This document shows positions 55,933-64,000 of a stretch of 64,000 bases of DNA, in pieces; positions within the stretch are counted from its first letter, which is position 1, and the number at the start of each line of letters is the position of its first letter. The notes under the pieces are model-generated. The model was not told the DNA's origin. It made no database searches and saw nothing but the letters and a program-made list of their open reading frames with translations. The position numbers were made by a program, and so were the translations under genes. This DNA comes from Candidatus Eisenbacteria bacterium. Lineage in GTDB: Bacteria > Eisenbacteria > RBG-16-71-46. The stretch covers positions 1 to 64,000 of the forward strand of contig JADLBL010000021.1 of assembly GCA_020847735.1 (NCBI GenBank). Reading direction: 5' to 3'.

Positions 55933-56955
55933 CTAGAGACCGTCGTACTTCGAGTAGCCGCGCTCGGCCCAGTAGTCGCGGGGCTCCGCGGCCGTGTACT
56001 CGAGCCCGGTGAGGGCCTTGATGTTCTTGAGGCCCAGCTTCATCGGGGCGACGAGCCGCAGCGGGGCGCCGTGCGCGACCGTGAGCGGCCGGCCATCCAG
56101 GTGGGTGGCGAGCAGCGTCTGCGTGTGGCGTGCGGTCTCGAGATCCAGGGAGACGTAGTAGGGATCGGGATTGCCGCGATAGTCGAGGTTCACGGCCGAG
56201 CGCATCGAAGCCCAGCGCGCGCCCGGTGCGGGCGGATAGGCGGCGAGCAGGTCGGCGAAGCGCACGCCACCCCACCAGGCGACGCAGCTCCAGCCCTCGA
56301 CGCAGACAAGCCGCGTGCGCTGCTCGCGAAACGGGAGCCGCGCGAGGATCTCGCCGGCGGTGAGCTCGCGCGTCGTGCCGTCCGCGAGCCCCGAGAGGCG
56401 CAGCCGCCACGAGGCGAGGTACTCCGGCCCGGGCGTGCGGCCGTTGTAGTTGTTGCGCAGCGCTCCCGGCACCGAACGCTCGTACGTGCGGACGCGGCGG
56501 TCGCGCGAATAGAGCGCCTCGGCGACGTCGTCGTCGAAGGTGAGCGCGTGGTTCAGCGCCGCCTCGCGGCGCTCCCGGGTGAGTCCGACGCGCGCGGCGA
56601 ACGTGTCGAGCACGTCGTGCCCGGCCTGCGGCAGCAGCCGCGAACGCGTCCGATCGGGCAGCAGCCACCAGGAGCCGAGACCGGCCGCGAGCGCGCCGAG
56701 CGCGAACAGCAGGAAGTCGCGCCGCGAGCGCGCGTCGAGTGCCCTGCGGGGGACGGACTCGACCGTCTCCGGCGGCTCGGCGAACGGCGAACGCCGCACG
56801 GGCGCAGGCGCGGCGGCGGCCGGTTTCGCCGCCGGCGCGTCGGGCTCGCGAGCCTCGTCCCCGGGCGGCGGCGTCGCGGCCGGCGCCGCGGGTTCGCGCG
56901 GTCCGGCCGCCGCGGGCGCCGCCTCGTCCTCGCGCGGGCGCTCAGGCGTGTCCAT
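55933..56955 (-). CDS. Sulfite-oxidase-fold molybdopterin oxidoreductase (MsrP/YedY-like)
   Basis: 340 residues. The first 75 are Pro/Ala-rich and cytoplasmic, followed by SRRDFLLFALGALAAGLG, a twin-arginine-like sequence that may be a signal anchor. The catalytic domain has the molybdenum-binding Cys218 in CVEGWSCVAWWGG, then PYYVSLDLETA and GAPLRLVAPMKLGLKNIKAL, as in YedY/MsrP. This family reduces oxidised methionine or related substrates in the periplasm. The cytochrome b gene lies directly upstream with a 14-base overlap and should deliver its electrons. The long N-terminal extension is unusual. Confidence 0.88.
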   Translation of the reverse strand: MDTPERPREDEAAPAAAGPREPAAPAATPPPGDEAREPDAPAAKPAAAAPAPVRRSPFAEPPETVESVPRRALDARSRRDFLLFALGALAAGLGSWWLLPDRTRSRLLPQAGHDVLDTFAARVGLTRERREAALNHALTFDDDVAEALYSRDRRVRTYERSVPGALRNNYNGRTPGPEYLASWRLRLSGLADGTTRELTAGEILARLPFREQRTRLVCVEGWSCVAWWGGVRFADLLAAYPPAPGARWASMRSAVNLDYRGNPDPYYVSLDLETARHTQTLLATHLDGRPLTVAHGAPLRLVAPMKLGLKNIKALTGLEYTAAEPRDYWAERGYSKYDGL

Positions 56956-57754
56956 GACCGTCCTCCTTCAGGCGCTTCGTCCAGCCCGTGATCATCGAGC
57001 GGAACGTGTCGAAGCCGTCGGCCGCGACCAGGATCACGTGCGGCACGACGAAGACGGCGAGCACGCACATGGACACGAAGTGCACCACGCGGGCGCCGTC
57101 GTAGTTCACGAACATTCGCTCGAGCCAGCCGAGCTGCACGGGCTTGTGCATCGCCCAGCCCGAGGCAACGACCAGCACTCCGAAGACCGGCATGGACAGG
57201 TAGGCCGCGCGCTGCAGCGCGTTGTACTTGCCCGCCACCGGCGGGTGCGGCCACGGACGGCGCCGCAGCGCGGCCGGGAGCGCGCCGAGGTAGTAGCGCA
57301 GCATGGCGAACGCCTCGGCGCCGTCGCCGCGGCGCGGCAGCAGCGCGCGCCAGCCGCCGCCGGCGGCGAGGCCGACCGCGTAGAGCAGCCCGTTCGCCAT
57401 GAACAGGTAGGCGAGCGCCCAGTGGAGACGCAGCGAGGTCGCGAGCATCCGGGTGCCGAGGCTCAGGTGGTCGTAGATCCAGTTGCGCGGGTCGCCGCCG
57501 GTGTCGTGGAGCAGCCGGGCGATCCGGACGCTGAGCGTGGCCAGACCGTCGCGGGTCCCGCTCGCCGGGTCGAACGCGTGCCGGAACACCGGCGCCGCCC
57601 AGTAGATCGCCAGCCCCGAAGCGACGAGCCCTGCGAGCAGCGGAACGTTGGCCCAGTGGGAGAAGCGGACGAGGGCGTGGTGCTTGCGGGCGATGCGCAC
57701 GGACTCGGGCGGCGGTGTCCGTGCGGCCGGAGCCCGGGCCGAAATCTCGGACAT
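56942..57754 (-). CDS. Di-heme cytochrome b subunit of the molybdoenzyme
   Basis: 270 residues, four or more membrane helices. Candidate heme ligands are His in ALVRFSHWANVPLL, LRLHWALAYLF, VVHFVSMCVL and VVPHVILVAADGF. This is the PF01292-like cytochrome b561 layout used by formate, thiosulfate and hydrogenase complexes. Partner of the overlapping MsrP/YedY-like enzyme: it takes electrons from quinol and passes them across the membrane. It differs from the MsrQ (YedZ) family usually paired with MsrP. First gene of the two-gene minus-strand unit, divergent from accD. Confidence 0.85.
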   Translation of the reverse strand: MSEISARAPAARTPPPESVRIARKHHALVRFSHWANVPLLAGLVASGLAIYWAAPVFRHAFDPASGTRDGLATLSVRIARLLHDTGGDPRNWIYDHLSLGTRMLATSLRLHWALAYLFMANGLLYAVGLAAGGGWRALLPRRGDGAEAFAMLRYYLGALPAALRRRPWPHPPVAGKYNALQRAAYLSMPVFGVLVVASGWAMHKPVQLGWLERMFVNYDGARVVHFVSMCVLAVFVVPHVILVAADGFDTFRSMITGWTKRLKEDGHGHA

Positions 57755-57964
57755 GCACGGCACTGTGAGGGGTACTCCGGGCACGGCGCAAGGCCGCCGC
57801 GGCGGGGCGCCGTCGCGCCGGCGCGGGCCGGCCGGCCGGTCCGGCGCCGCCGGGCGCGCGGGGCTGGCCCTGTCCCGTGCCGCCGTAATAAGGTGTCCCG
57901 GCCCGCGGCGGACGCGGGCCGGCGCCGACGGGCCGCCGCTCCCCGAAAGGGATTCCCGAACCGC

Positions 57965-58891
57965 ATGTCGTGGCTCAAGCGCGAACGCACCGGCATCAAG
58001 AGCAGCCCCAGGCCCGAGCGCCCGGACCTTCCCGAGGGGCTGTGGACCAAGTGCGACAGCTGCGGGGAGGCCCTGTTCCAGACGGTTCTCGAGGAGAACC
58101 TCTGGACCTGTCCGAACTGCGACCACCACTTCCGGGTACCCGGCCGCCAGTACGCCGGCTACCTGCTGGACCCGGACAGCTTCGCCGAGCGGCACGCGGA
58201 CCTCGAGGCGGCGGACCCGCTCGAGTTCCGTGACGCCCGGATGCGTTACCCCGACCGGCTCGCCGCCGCCCGCAAGGAGACCGGCGAGAAGGACGCGGCC
58301 ATCGCCGGCGTCGCGACCCTCGGCGGTGTCCCGGTGAGCGTCGCGCTCATGAACTTCTTCTTCATGGGCGGCTCGATGGGCTCGGTGGTGGGCGAGAAGG
58401 TGGCGCGGGCGATCGAGGACGGCATGCGGGAACGCCGTGCCGTCGTCATCGTGTCGGCCACCGGTGGCGCGCGCATGCAGGAGGGCATCCTGTCGCTCAT
58501 GCAGATGGCGAAGACGAGCGTGCTGCTCGCCCGCCTGCGCGAACAGCGGCTGCCGTTCGTCTCGGTGCTGACCGATCCGTCCACGGCCGGCGTGCTCGCC
58601 TCGTACGCCTCGCTCGGCGACGTCATCGTGGCCGAGCCGCGGGCGCTGGTCGGCTTCGCCGGCGCGCGGGTGATCCGCCAGACCATCGGCGAGGATCTGC
58701 CCAAGGGCTTCCAGCGCGCCGAGTTCGTGCTCGAGAAGGGCTTCGTGGACCGCATCATCCACCGCAAGCAGATGCGTGTTGAAGTGGGCGAACTGCTGCG
58801 CTACTTCTGGCATTCGACGCGCGGCTTCGCGCCCGAAGGCGGTTCCTCCCCGCACGCGTACGATCCCAACGCCCCCCGGTCGGACTCCTGA
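57965..58891 (+). CDS. accD: Acetyl-CoA carboxylase carboxyltransferase subunit beta
   Basis: 308 residues. The zinc ribbon has Cys30, Cys33 (CDSC), Cys49 and Cys52 (CPNC), followed by the carboxyltransferase domain with AGVATLGGVPVSVALMNFFF, MGGSMGSVVGEK, GGARMQEGILSLMQMAK and VLTDPSTAGVLASYA. It transfers the carboxyl group from biotin to acetyl-CoA for malonyl-CoA. accA is not in the window. Gap to folC is 22 bases. The 210-base space to the divergent cytochrome b gene should hold promoters for both. Confidence 0.96.
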   Translation: MSWLKRERTGIKSSPRPERPDLPEGLWTKCDSCGEALFQTVLEENLWTCPNCDHHFRVPGRQYAGYLLDPDSFAERHADLEAADPLEFRDARMRYPDRLAAARKETGEKDAAIAGVATLGGVPVSVALMNFFFMGGSMGSVVGEKVARAIEDGMRERRAVVIVSATGGARMQEGILSLMQMAKTSVLLARLREQRLPFVSVLTDPSTAGVLASYASLGDVIVAEPRALVGFAGARVIRQTIGEDLPKGFQRAEFVLEKGFVDRIIHRKQMRVEVGELLRYFWHSTRGFAPEGGSSPHAYDPNAPRSDS

Positions 58892-58913
58892 ACTCCCGAA
58901 CGGCAGCATCTCC

Positions 58914-60233
58914 GTGAGCTCGACGCTTCAGCGGCAGCTCGAAGCCCTCTACGGCCTCGAGCGCCGTCGCGACAAACTGGACCTCGAAGGCACCCGCAGC
59001 CTGCTCGGCGCGCTCGGCGACCCGCAGGACACCTTCCGCGCGGTGCACGTCGCCGGCACGAACGGCAAGGGCTCGGTGTGCGCGCTGGTCGAGGGCGCCC
59101 TGCGCGCCTGCGGGCTCGAGACGGGCCTGTTCACCTCGCCGCACCTGGTGGACTTCCGCGAGCGCATCCGGGTGAGCGGCCGCTGGCCGGACGAAGGTCC
59201 GCTGGCGGAGCGCCTGGCGGCGATCGAGGCGCTGCCCGTCGCGCGGGACCGGACGTTCTTCGAGGTGGCGACCGCGCTCGGGTTCGACTGGTTCGCCCGC
59301 CACGGCGTGCGCTGGGCGGTGGTCGAAGTGGGGCTGGGCGGCCGTCTCGACACCACCAACGTGCTGCGCCCGCAGGTCTGCGCGATCACCAGCATCGGCC
59401 TCGACCACGCGGAGGTCCTCGGCGACACGCACGAGCGCATCGCGATCGAGAAGGCGGGGATCCTCAAGCCCGGAGTGCCCGCGGTCTCGGGAGTCGAGCA
59501 CGACGTCGCCGCGAGCGCCGTCGCGCGCGTCGCCCGCGAGGTCGGCGCGCCGCTGCACCAGGCGCGCGACCTGGTGGACGTGACGCACGCGCAGTACGGC
59601 GGCTGGGGCACGCGACTCACGGTCGAGTGCGAACCGTGGGGGACGTTCCGGCTGCAGACCACGCTGCGCGGCCGCCACCAGCGCGCCAACGCGCGCGTCG
59701 CGCTCGCGGTGCTCTCGCTGCTGGCCCGGGGCGGCGTTCCGATCTCGCTGAACGCGCTGCGCGAAGGCTTCGCCCGGACGCGCTGGCCGGGCCGGCTCGA
59801 GCCCTCGCCCGCGGTGCGACGGCTGTGGTGGGACGGCGCCCATAATCTCGACGGCGTTCGCGAGCTGGTGCACGCCTGGCGCGAGGACCTGGGTTTCGAG
59901 CCGCCGGTCGCGATCGTGTTCGCCTGCGGGCACGACAAGGACGCGCGCGCCATGCTCCAGCGCCTGCAGGCGTTCGCGCCACAGGCCCGCCTCGTGCTCG
60001 GCCGCACGCGCAGCGAGCGGGCGTTCGAGCCGGCGCGGCTGGCCGCGATCGCCCGCGGCCTCGGGATCGAGGCCGAAACGGCGCCGGGAGTGCGCGAGGC
60101 CCTCGCTCCGTGGCTGGACCACGGCCCCGACGGCCGCGGGACCGCGCCGGGCCGCGTGCTGCTGTGCGGTTCGCTGTTCGCGGTCGGCGAGGCGATGGAG
60201 GCGTTCGGCGGCGCGCCGGGCGAGCAGCAGTGA
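58914..60233 (+). CDS. folC: Dihydrofolate/folylpolyglutamate synthase
   Basis: 439 residues from GTG at 58914. The P-loop is AGTNGKGSV (GTNGKGS at 48-54), with LFTSPHLVDFRERIRV, VEVGLGGRLDTTNV and ITSIGLDHAEVLGDTHERIA following. C-terminal Mur-ligase domain: WWDGAHNLDGVREL. It adds glutamate to folates. The accD-folC order is common. The stop overlaps lptD in GTGA. Homology begins at the chosen start; the frame is open further upstream within accD. Confidence 0.95.
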   Translation: MSSTLQRQLEALYGLERRRDKLDLEGTRSLLGALGDPQDTFRAVHVAGTNGKGSVCALVEGALRACGLETGLFTSPHLVDFRERIRVSGRWPDEGPLAERLAAIEALPVARDRTFFEVATALGFDWFARHGVRWAVVEVGLGGRLDTTNVLRPQVCAITSIGLDHAEVLGDTHERIAIEKAGILKPGVPAVSGVEHDVAASAVARVAREVGAPLHQARDLVDVTHAQYGGWGTRLTVECEPWGTFRLQTTLRGRHQRANARVALAVLSLLARGGVPISLNALREGFARTRWPGRLEPSPAVRRLWWDGAHNLDGVRELVHAWREDLGFEPPVAIVFACGHDKDARAMLQRLQAFAPQARLVLGRTRSERAFEPARLAAIARGLGIEAETAPGVREALAPWLDHGPDGRGTAPGRVLLCGSLFAVGEAMEAFGGAPGEQQ

Positions 60234-63200
60234 GCGCCCGGGCCCGCCGCCACCGGGCGGCGGCCGCGCTGGCGCTGGCGCTGGCGCTGACCGCGCCGGG
60301 CGCGGCCGCGGCGCCGGCCGAGCCGCCGTTTCACATCACCGCCGACAACATGACCGGCGGCCGCACCGAAGCGGGCGACGTCCTGTTCCTGAACGGCAAC
60401 CTGCGGGTGACGCGCGGCAAGACCGTGCTGACCGCCGACAACGGCCGCTACGAGCGCAGCAACGGCCTGATCGACCTGACGGGGAACGTCCGCCTGGTGG
60501 ACAGCACCACGACCGTGACCTGCCGGCACGCGACCTTCTCGGAGAACGACGACCGGCTCAACCTGGACGGCGACGTGGTGATCGTGGACCGCGAGGCGGT
60601 GTTGCGCGCGCCCTACGGCTGGTACGACCGCTCGACCGGGACGGCCCATCTCGGCGGTGGCGTGACCGGTCACGAGAAGAAGCAGCGGCTGAGCGCCGAC
60701 GAAACCACCTACCTGCGCGACTCGATGCTCGTGAAGGCGCGCGGCAACGTGCATGGCTGGGACGACGAGAACGACGTCGAGCTGGCGTCGCAGCGCGTGG
60801 ACTTCGACCGCCGCTCGCGCGTCGCGGTCGCGACCGGCGGGCCGGTCATGACCACGCGCGACAAGGACGGCGCCGTCACGACCATGACGGCGCTGCTGCT
60901 GCGCCTCGACTCGGCCCGCAAGATCGCCGAGGCGGTGGACTCGGTGCAGGTCACGCGCGACACCATGCGCGTGCGCGCCAATCGCGCGGTGTTCAACGAC
61001 TCGACCGGGCACGGCTTCCTGTACGGCAGCCCGCGCGCCTGGGACAACGAGACGGTCGTGACGGGCGACACGCTCGAGACCGTCGCGGTGGACCGCCGCC
61101 TCGAGCGGGTCGTCGTGCACGGCGACGCGGTCATGGACTACGCGGGCGGGCGCGCCGACAACGCCGGCGAGACGAGCCGGCTGACCGGGCGGCGCGTGGA
61201 CGTTTTCGTGACCCGCAACCGCATCGACAGCCTGCTCGCGGTCGGGGCGGCGCGGAACGAGTACACCGCCCCGGCCACGGCGGGAAGGACGCAGGAGCGG
61301 AACCTCGCCAACGGCGACTCGATCCTCGTGTGGTTCAAGGACCGCAAGGTGGATCGCGCGCGCGTCGTCGGTCACGCGCAGGGCGAATACCGCTCGCCGG
61401 TGGACCCGAAGGACTCGCTCGCGGTGGCGAACGAGGTCGTGAAGTACGACGGCCGGGTGATCGAGTTCGTGGTGCCGAAGAACCAGATCGTGCTCGAGGG
61501 GCAGGCGCACCTCACCTACCGCGAGCTCGAGCTGAGCTCCCGGCGCGTCGAGTTCGACAGCGAGAAGCAAACGCTCGTCGCCCAGGGCAGCCCGGTGCTG
61601 CTCGACAAGGGCGACCGCGTGGACGGTCACCTGATGACCTACGACCTGGAGTCGCGCACCGGCACCATCTACCAGGCCGAGACGAAGTACGAGCAGGGGC
61701 TCTACCGCGGAGACCGCATCCGCAAGGCGGGCGAGAACCAGCTCGACGTCCTGCACGGGTCCTACAGCACCTGCGACCTCGATCATCCGCACTATCACTT
61801 CGCGGCGCGGCAGATGAAGATCTACCTGAAGGACAAGCTGGTCGCGAAGCCGGTGGTCTTCTACTTGCGCAACGTGCCGGTGCTGGCGCTGCCGTTCTAC
61901 GTGTTCCCGATCAAGCCCGGGCGGCACTCGGGCTTCCTGTTCCCGACGTTCGAGTTCGGCTTCAGCAACCGCACCGGGCAGTTCCTGCGCAACGCCGGCT
62001 ACTACTGGGCGATCAACGACTACATGGACCTGTCGCTGTCGGGCGACTACTACCAGGCGCAGCCGGCGTGGGCGATCCGCGGCGAGGGCAACTACAAGCT
62101 CCTGTACGCGTTCGACGGACGCTTCAACGGCCGCTTCGAGCACAACGACGCGACGCGGCGCGACGACTACGTGTTCGAGGCCGACCACCAGCAGGACCTG
62201 ACGCCGCGCACCCGGCTCGTCGCCCGGGGCAACTTCACCTCGAGCCGCGACTACAGCGCCAGCCCGCTGTCGGGCGCGACGCTCGCGCAGCGGCTGAACC
62301 GCTTCCTCAACTCGAGCGTCTCCGTTTCGCACAACGCCGACTGGGCGGCGTTCAACGGCGCCCTGAGCCGCATCCAGGACCTCGACGCGGACGAGGCGAT
62401 CAAGGATCCCGACGGAACCGGCCCGCTGCACGGCCCGGACCCGGGCACGTTCGCGTCGCTGCCGAACCTGACGACCTCCACCCCGAGCTTCGCGTTCGTG
62501 CTGCCGACCCGGACGCTCGGCAGCTGGGGGCTCTTCAAGGACACGAAGGCCGAGACCGCGCTCGCGACGACCTACTTCAGCCTGAGCGCGAACTTCCTCA
62601 GCTACGGCACCCGCCGGGCGTTCGTCGCCGGGCGCACGTACCTGTACGACTCGCTCGGCGCGATCCGCGACTCGACGACCACCCTCGGCCAGCAGCGGAC
62701 GCTCCGGCGGGGCTTCCAGACCTCGCTGTCGCTGTCCGACTCGCGCCGGCTGTGGGGCTGGCTCAACGCCTCGCCGACGCTGTCCAGCAACGCGGCGGTG
62801 TTCGATTTCGACGAGCTCGGGCACCGCATCGTGCCGGCCGCGACGTGGTCGAGCCAGCTCGGGCTGAGCAGCACCTTCTACGGCACCTTCAAGCCGCCCG
62901 TGCCGAAGCTCGCCGGCCTGCGCCACATCGTCACGCCGAGCGCGGCGGTCGTGTACAGCCCCGAGTTCAAGTCGCTGCAGTACCGCGACACGACCGGGAC
63001 GCTCCGGAACCGCTTCAACAGCTTCGGCGGCATCGGCGTCTCGGGCTTCGAGGCCGCCTACCTGCAGTTCGGCGTGGACCAGCGCTTCCAGCTCAAGTTC
63101 CGGGACGGTGACAAGATCACCCGGCTCGACAACCTGCTGTCGTGGATGACGAGCGGCACGTACGACTTCCTGTGGAGCAAACGGCACGCGCCCGGCACCC

Positions 63201-63757
63201 ACGCCTTCGGACCGCTCAACTCCTCGCTCGTCCTGCAGCCGCCGGGCATCGCCGCCGGCGCGCTGTCGAGCGTCGTGGACGTGTATTCGCCGCGGCCGCT
63301 GCGCACGCTGTCGTACAACATCGGCGTCAACCTGGCGAGCAGCGGCGTCCGGCGGCAGCCCGCCGCGCTGGCGGTGGACCAGACTCTGCGTTCCGATCAG
63401 CTGGTCTCCGACGACGACTTTCGCGAGTCGTGGCGGCTGTCGGTCGCGTATTCCTACAGCGGCGGCTACGCCGGCCCCTCGTGGAGCGCACAGAAGTCGG
63501 CGAACGCGGTGCTCGCCTACGAGCTCTCGCCCAACTGGAAGTTCGACTATTCGACCGCGCTCGACGTGACCCGCCGCCAGATCCTCTCGCAGCGCTTCAG
63601 CCTGACCCGCCGGCTGCACTGCTGGGACGCGGTCTTCACGCGCTCGTTCATTCCGGGCGGCGAGGCCGAGTACTACTTCCGGCTCGGGGTGCACGACCAG
63701 AAGGAGATCTACTTCGAACGCGGCACGCGCGTGCAGAGCTTTGGTGGCATCCAGTAG
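60230..63757 (+). CDS. lptD: Outer-membrane LPS-assembly protein LptD-like
   Basis: 1175 residues, longer than the 780 of E. coli. The signal peptide is about 1-28. OstA/LptA-like beta-jellyroll repeats span about 35-480 (ITADNMTGGRTEAGDVLFLN, LTADNGRYERSNGLIDLTGN, LNGNLRVTRGKTVL) in two or more stretches, a larger periplasmic part than usual. The LptD organic-solvent-tolerance domain begins at YSTCDLDHPHYHFAARQMKI and PFYVFPIKPGRHSGFLFPTF. The beta barrel with YYFRLG and similar aromatic strands runs to the C-terminus. It places lipopolysaccharide in the outer leaflet. Its presence implies a true LPS outer membrane. Coupled to folC by GTGA. Confidence 0.85.
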   Translation: MSARARRHRAAAALALALALTAPGAAAAPAEPPFHITADNMTGGRTEAGDVLFLNGNLRVTRGKTVLTADNGRYERSNGLIDLTGNVRLVDSTTTVTCRHATFSENDDRLNLDGDVVIVDREAVLRAPYGWYDRSTGTAHLGGGVTGHEKKQRLSADETTYLRDSMLVKARGNVHGWDDENDVELASQRVDFDRRSRVAVATGGPVMTTRDKDGAVTTMTALLLRLDSARKIAEAVDSVQVTRDTMRVRANRAVFNDSTGHGFLYGSPRAWDNETVVTGDTLETVAVDRRLERVVVHGDAVMDYAGGRADNAGETSRLTGRRVDVFVTRNRIDSLLAVGAARNEYTAPATAGRTQERNLANGDSILVWFKDRKVDRARVVGHAQGEYRSPVDPKDSLAVANEVVKYDGRVIEFVVPKNQIVLEGQAHLTYRELELSSRRVEFDSEKQTLVAQGSPVLLDKGDRVDGHLMTYDLESRTGTIYQAETKYEQGLYRGDRIRKAGENQLDVLHGSYSTCDLDHPHYHFAARQMKIYLKDKLVAKPVVFYLRNVPVLALPFYVFPIKPGRHSGFLFPTFEFGFSNRTGQFLRNAGYYWAINDYMDLSLSGDYYQAQPAWAIRGEGNYKLLYAFDGRFNGRFEHNDATRRDDYVFEADHQQDLTPRTRLVARGNFTSSRDYSASPLSGATLAQRLNRFLNSSVSVSHNADWAAFNGALSRIQDLDADEAIKDPDGTGPLHGPDPGTFASLPNLTTSTPSFAFVLPTRTLGSWGLFKDTKAETALATTYFSLSANFLSYGTRRAFVAGRTYLYDSLGAIRDSTTTLGQQRTLRRGFQTSLSLSDSRRLWGWLNASPTLSSNAAVFDFDELGHRIVPAATWSSQLGLSSTFYGTFKPPVPKLAGLRHIVTPSAAVVYSPEFKSLQYRDTTGTLRNRFNSFGGIGVSGFEAAYLQFGVDQRFQLKFRDGDKITRLDNLLSWMTSGTYDFLWSKRHAPGTHAFGPLNSSLVLQPPGIAAGALSSVVDVYSPRPLRTLSYNIGVNLASSGVRRQPAALAVDQTLRSDQLVSDDDFRESWRLSVAYSYSGGYAGPSWSAQKSANAVLAYELSPNWKFDYSTALDVTRRQILSQRFSLTRRLHCWDAVFTRSFIPGGEAEYYFRLGVHDQKEIYFERGTRVQSFGGIQ

Positions 63758-64000
63758 CCGGGGGCGCGCGCGGCTCGCGTGCGACGCCTGCGCGGTCGGG
63801 GCATGGATCGGCCCGCTCCCGGCCCCGCGGGGCGCGGCCGGAGAGGACGGCGGGCGCGAAAGCCGCGACGCCTGGTGCGAGGCCTGCCAGCGCCCGCAGC
63901 TGCTGGCCGCGGGAGCGGCGCCGACCTGCCCGGCGTGCGGCGGCGCGCTGACGACGGGCGCGCCGCGCTTCGCCGAGCTGTGGGGCCGGCTTCAGCACCT
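63744..64000 (+). CDS. Zinc-ribbon protein, cut by the window end
   Basis: Open frame of 85 codons with no stop before the window ends. It starts at GTG 63744, overlapping the lptD end by 14 bases. Three CxxC pairs are visible: CDAC and CEAC, then CPAC followed by GGALTTGAP, typical of small zinc ribbons. Between them lies a Gly/Ala/Pro-rich stretch. The rest of the protein is outside the window, so the function cannot be judged. Confidence 0.55.
   Translation, partial: MASSSRGRARLACDACAVGAWIGPLPAPRGAAGEDGGRESRDAWCEACQRPQLLAAGAAPTCPACGGALTTGAPRFAELWGRLQH

Noticed and set aside
58949-63694. A 1581-codon minus-strand open frame opposite folC and lptD
   Set aside because: Composition is that of an antisense shadow, and it spans two well-supported genes.

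Overview
The window is very GC-rich bacterial DNA, dense with genes on both strands. It carries a probable LptD, many signal peptides and lipoproteins, and several large secreted proteins that end in a FlgD-like Ig sorting domain (typical endings are GVYFVQA or GIYFVRG followed by a short beta-strand tail). Together with a PorX-type response regulator this points to a Gram-negative member of the FCB superphylum. The style is that of uncultured high-GC lineages such as Candidatus Eisenbacteria. That placement is an inference: the window has no rRNA gene, and no tRNA gene was recognised.

Layout. 0.7-3.5 kb: two acyl-CoA dehydrogenases flanking a small membrane protein. 3.5-5.7 kb: an SDR and an FAD oxidase overlapping by 4 nt, resembling DprE2/DprE1. 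6-7.8 kb: a helix-hairpin-helix protein and a gene-poor stretch. 7.8-15.3 kb: a giant subtilisin-like exoprotein with four 430-residue repeats. 15.4-17.7 kb: a zinc-ribbon HExxH membrane protein and an RMD1/YagE-family protein. 17.7-23.5 kb: an island of secreted proteins (sorting-domain protein, lipoprotein, small FN3-like protein with a C14 tract), bounded by a 185-bp nested palindrome that looks like a miniature transposable element. 23.5-25.3 kb: a LolA-like secreted protein and an aquaporin.

25.5-30.1 kb is a minus-strand operon for propionyl/methylmalonyl-CoA metabolism (acpS, biotin carboxylase, BCCP, mutase large subunit, epimerase). 30.3-32.4 kb is an ECF sigma factor, a small membrane protein and two Spy/CpxP-like periplasmic proteins, all overlapping by 4 nt. 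32.8-34 kb is another sorting-domain exoprotein.

34.2-42.4 kb is a housekeeping run: tgt, yajC, def, fmt, rsmB (with a remarkable repeat extension), a PASTA protein, a YwiC-like protein and rpe. Then come an acyltransferase (minus strand), ffh, rpsP, a TPR lipoprotein, a TMEM175-like channel, serS, a histidine kinase, a DUF4097-like protein and an M28 peptidase. 52.6-55.9 kb is porX-tsaE-(tsaB-rimI fusion). 55.9-57.8 kb is a periplasmic molybdoenzyme with its cytochrome b. 58-64 kb is accD-folC-lptD and a zinc-ribbon ORF cut by the window end.

A recurring feature is start codons overlapping the previous stop in ATGA or GTGA (CTGA for fmt), which suggests pervasive translational coupling. The link between PorX and the three FlgD-like C-terminal domains is the main systems-level signal here. 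The best candidates for new biology are the tandem-repeat RsmB, the nested palindromic element, the poly-C exoprotein and the possible type IX-like secretion network.
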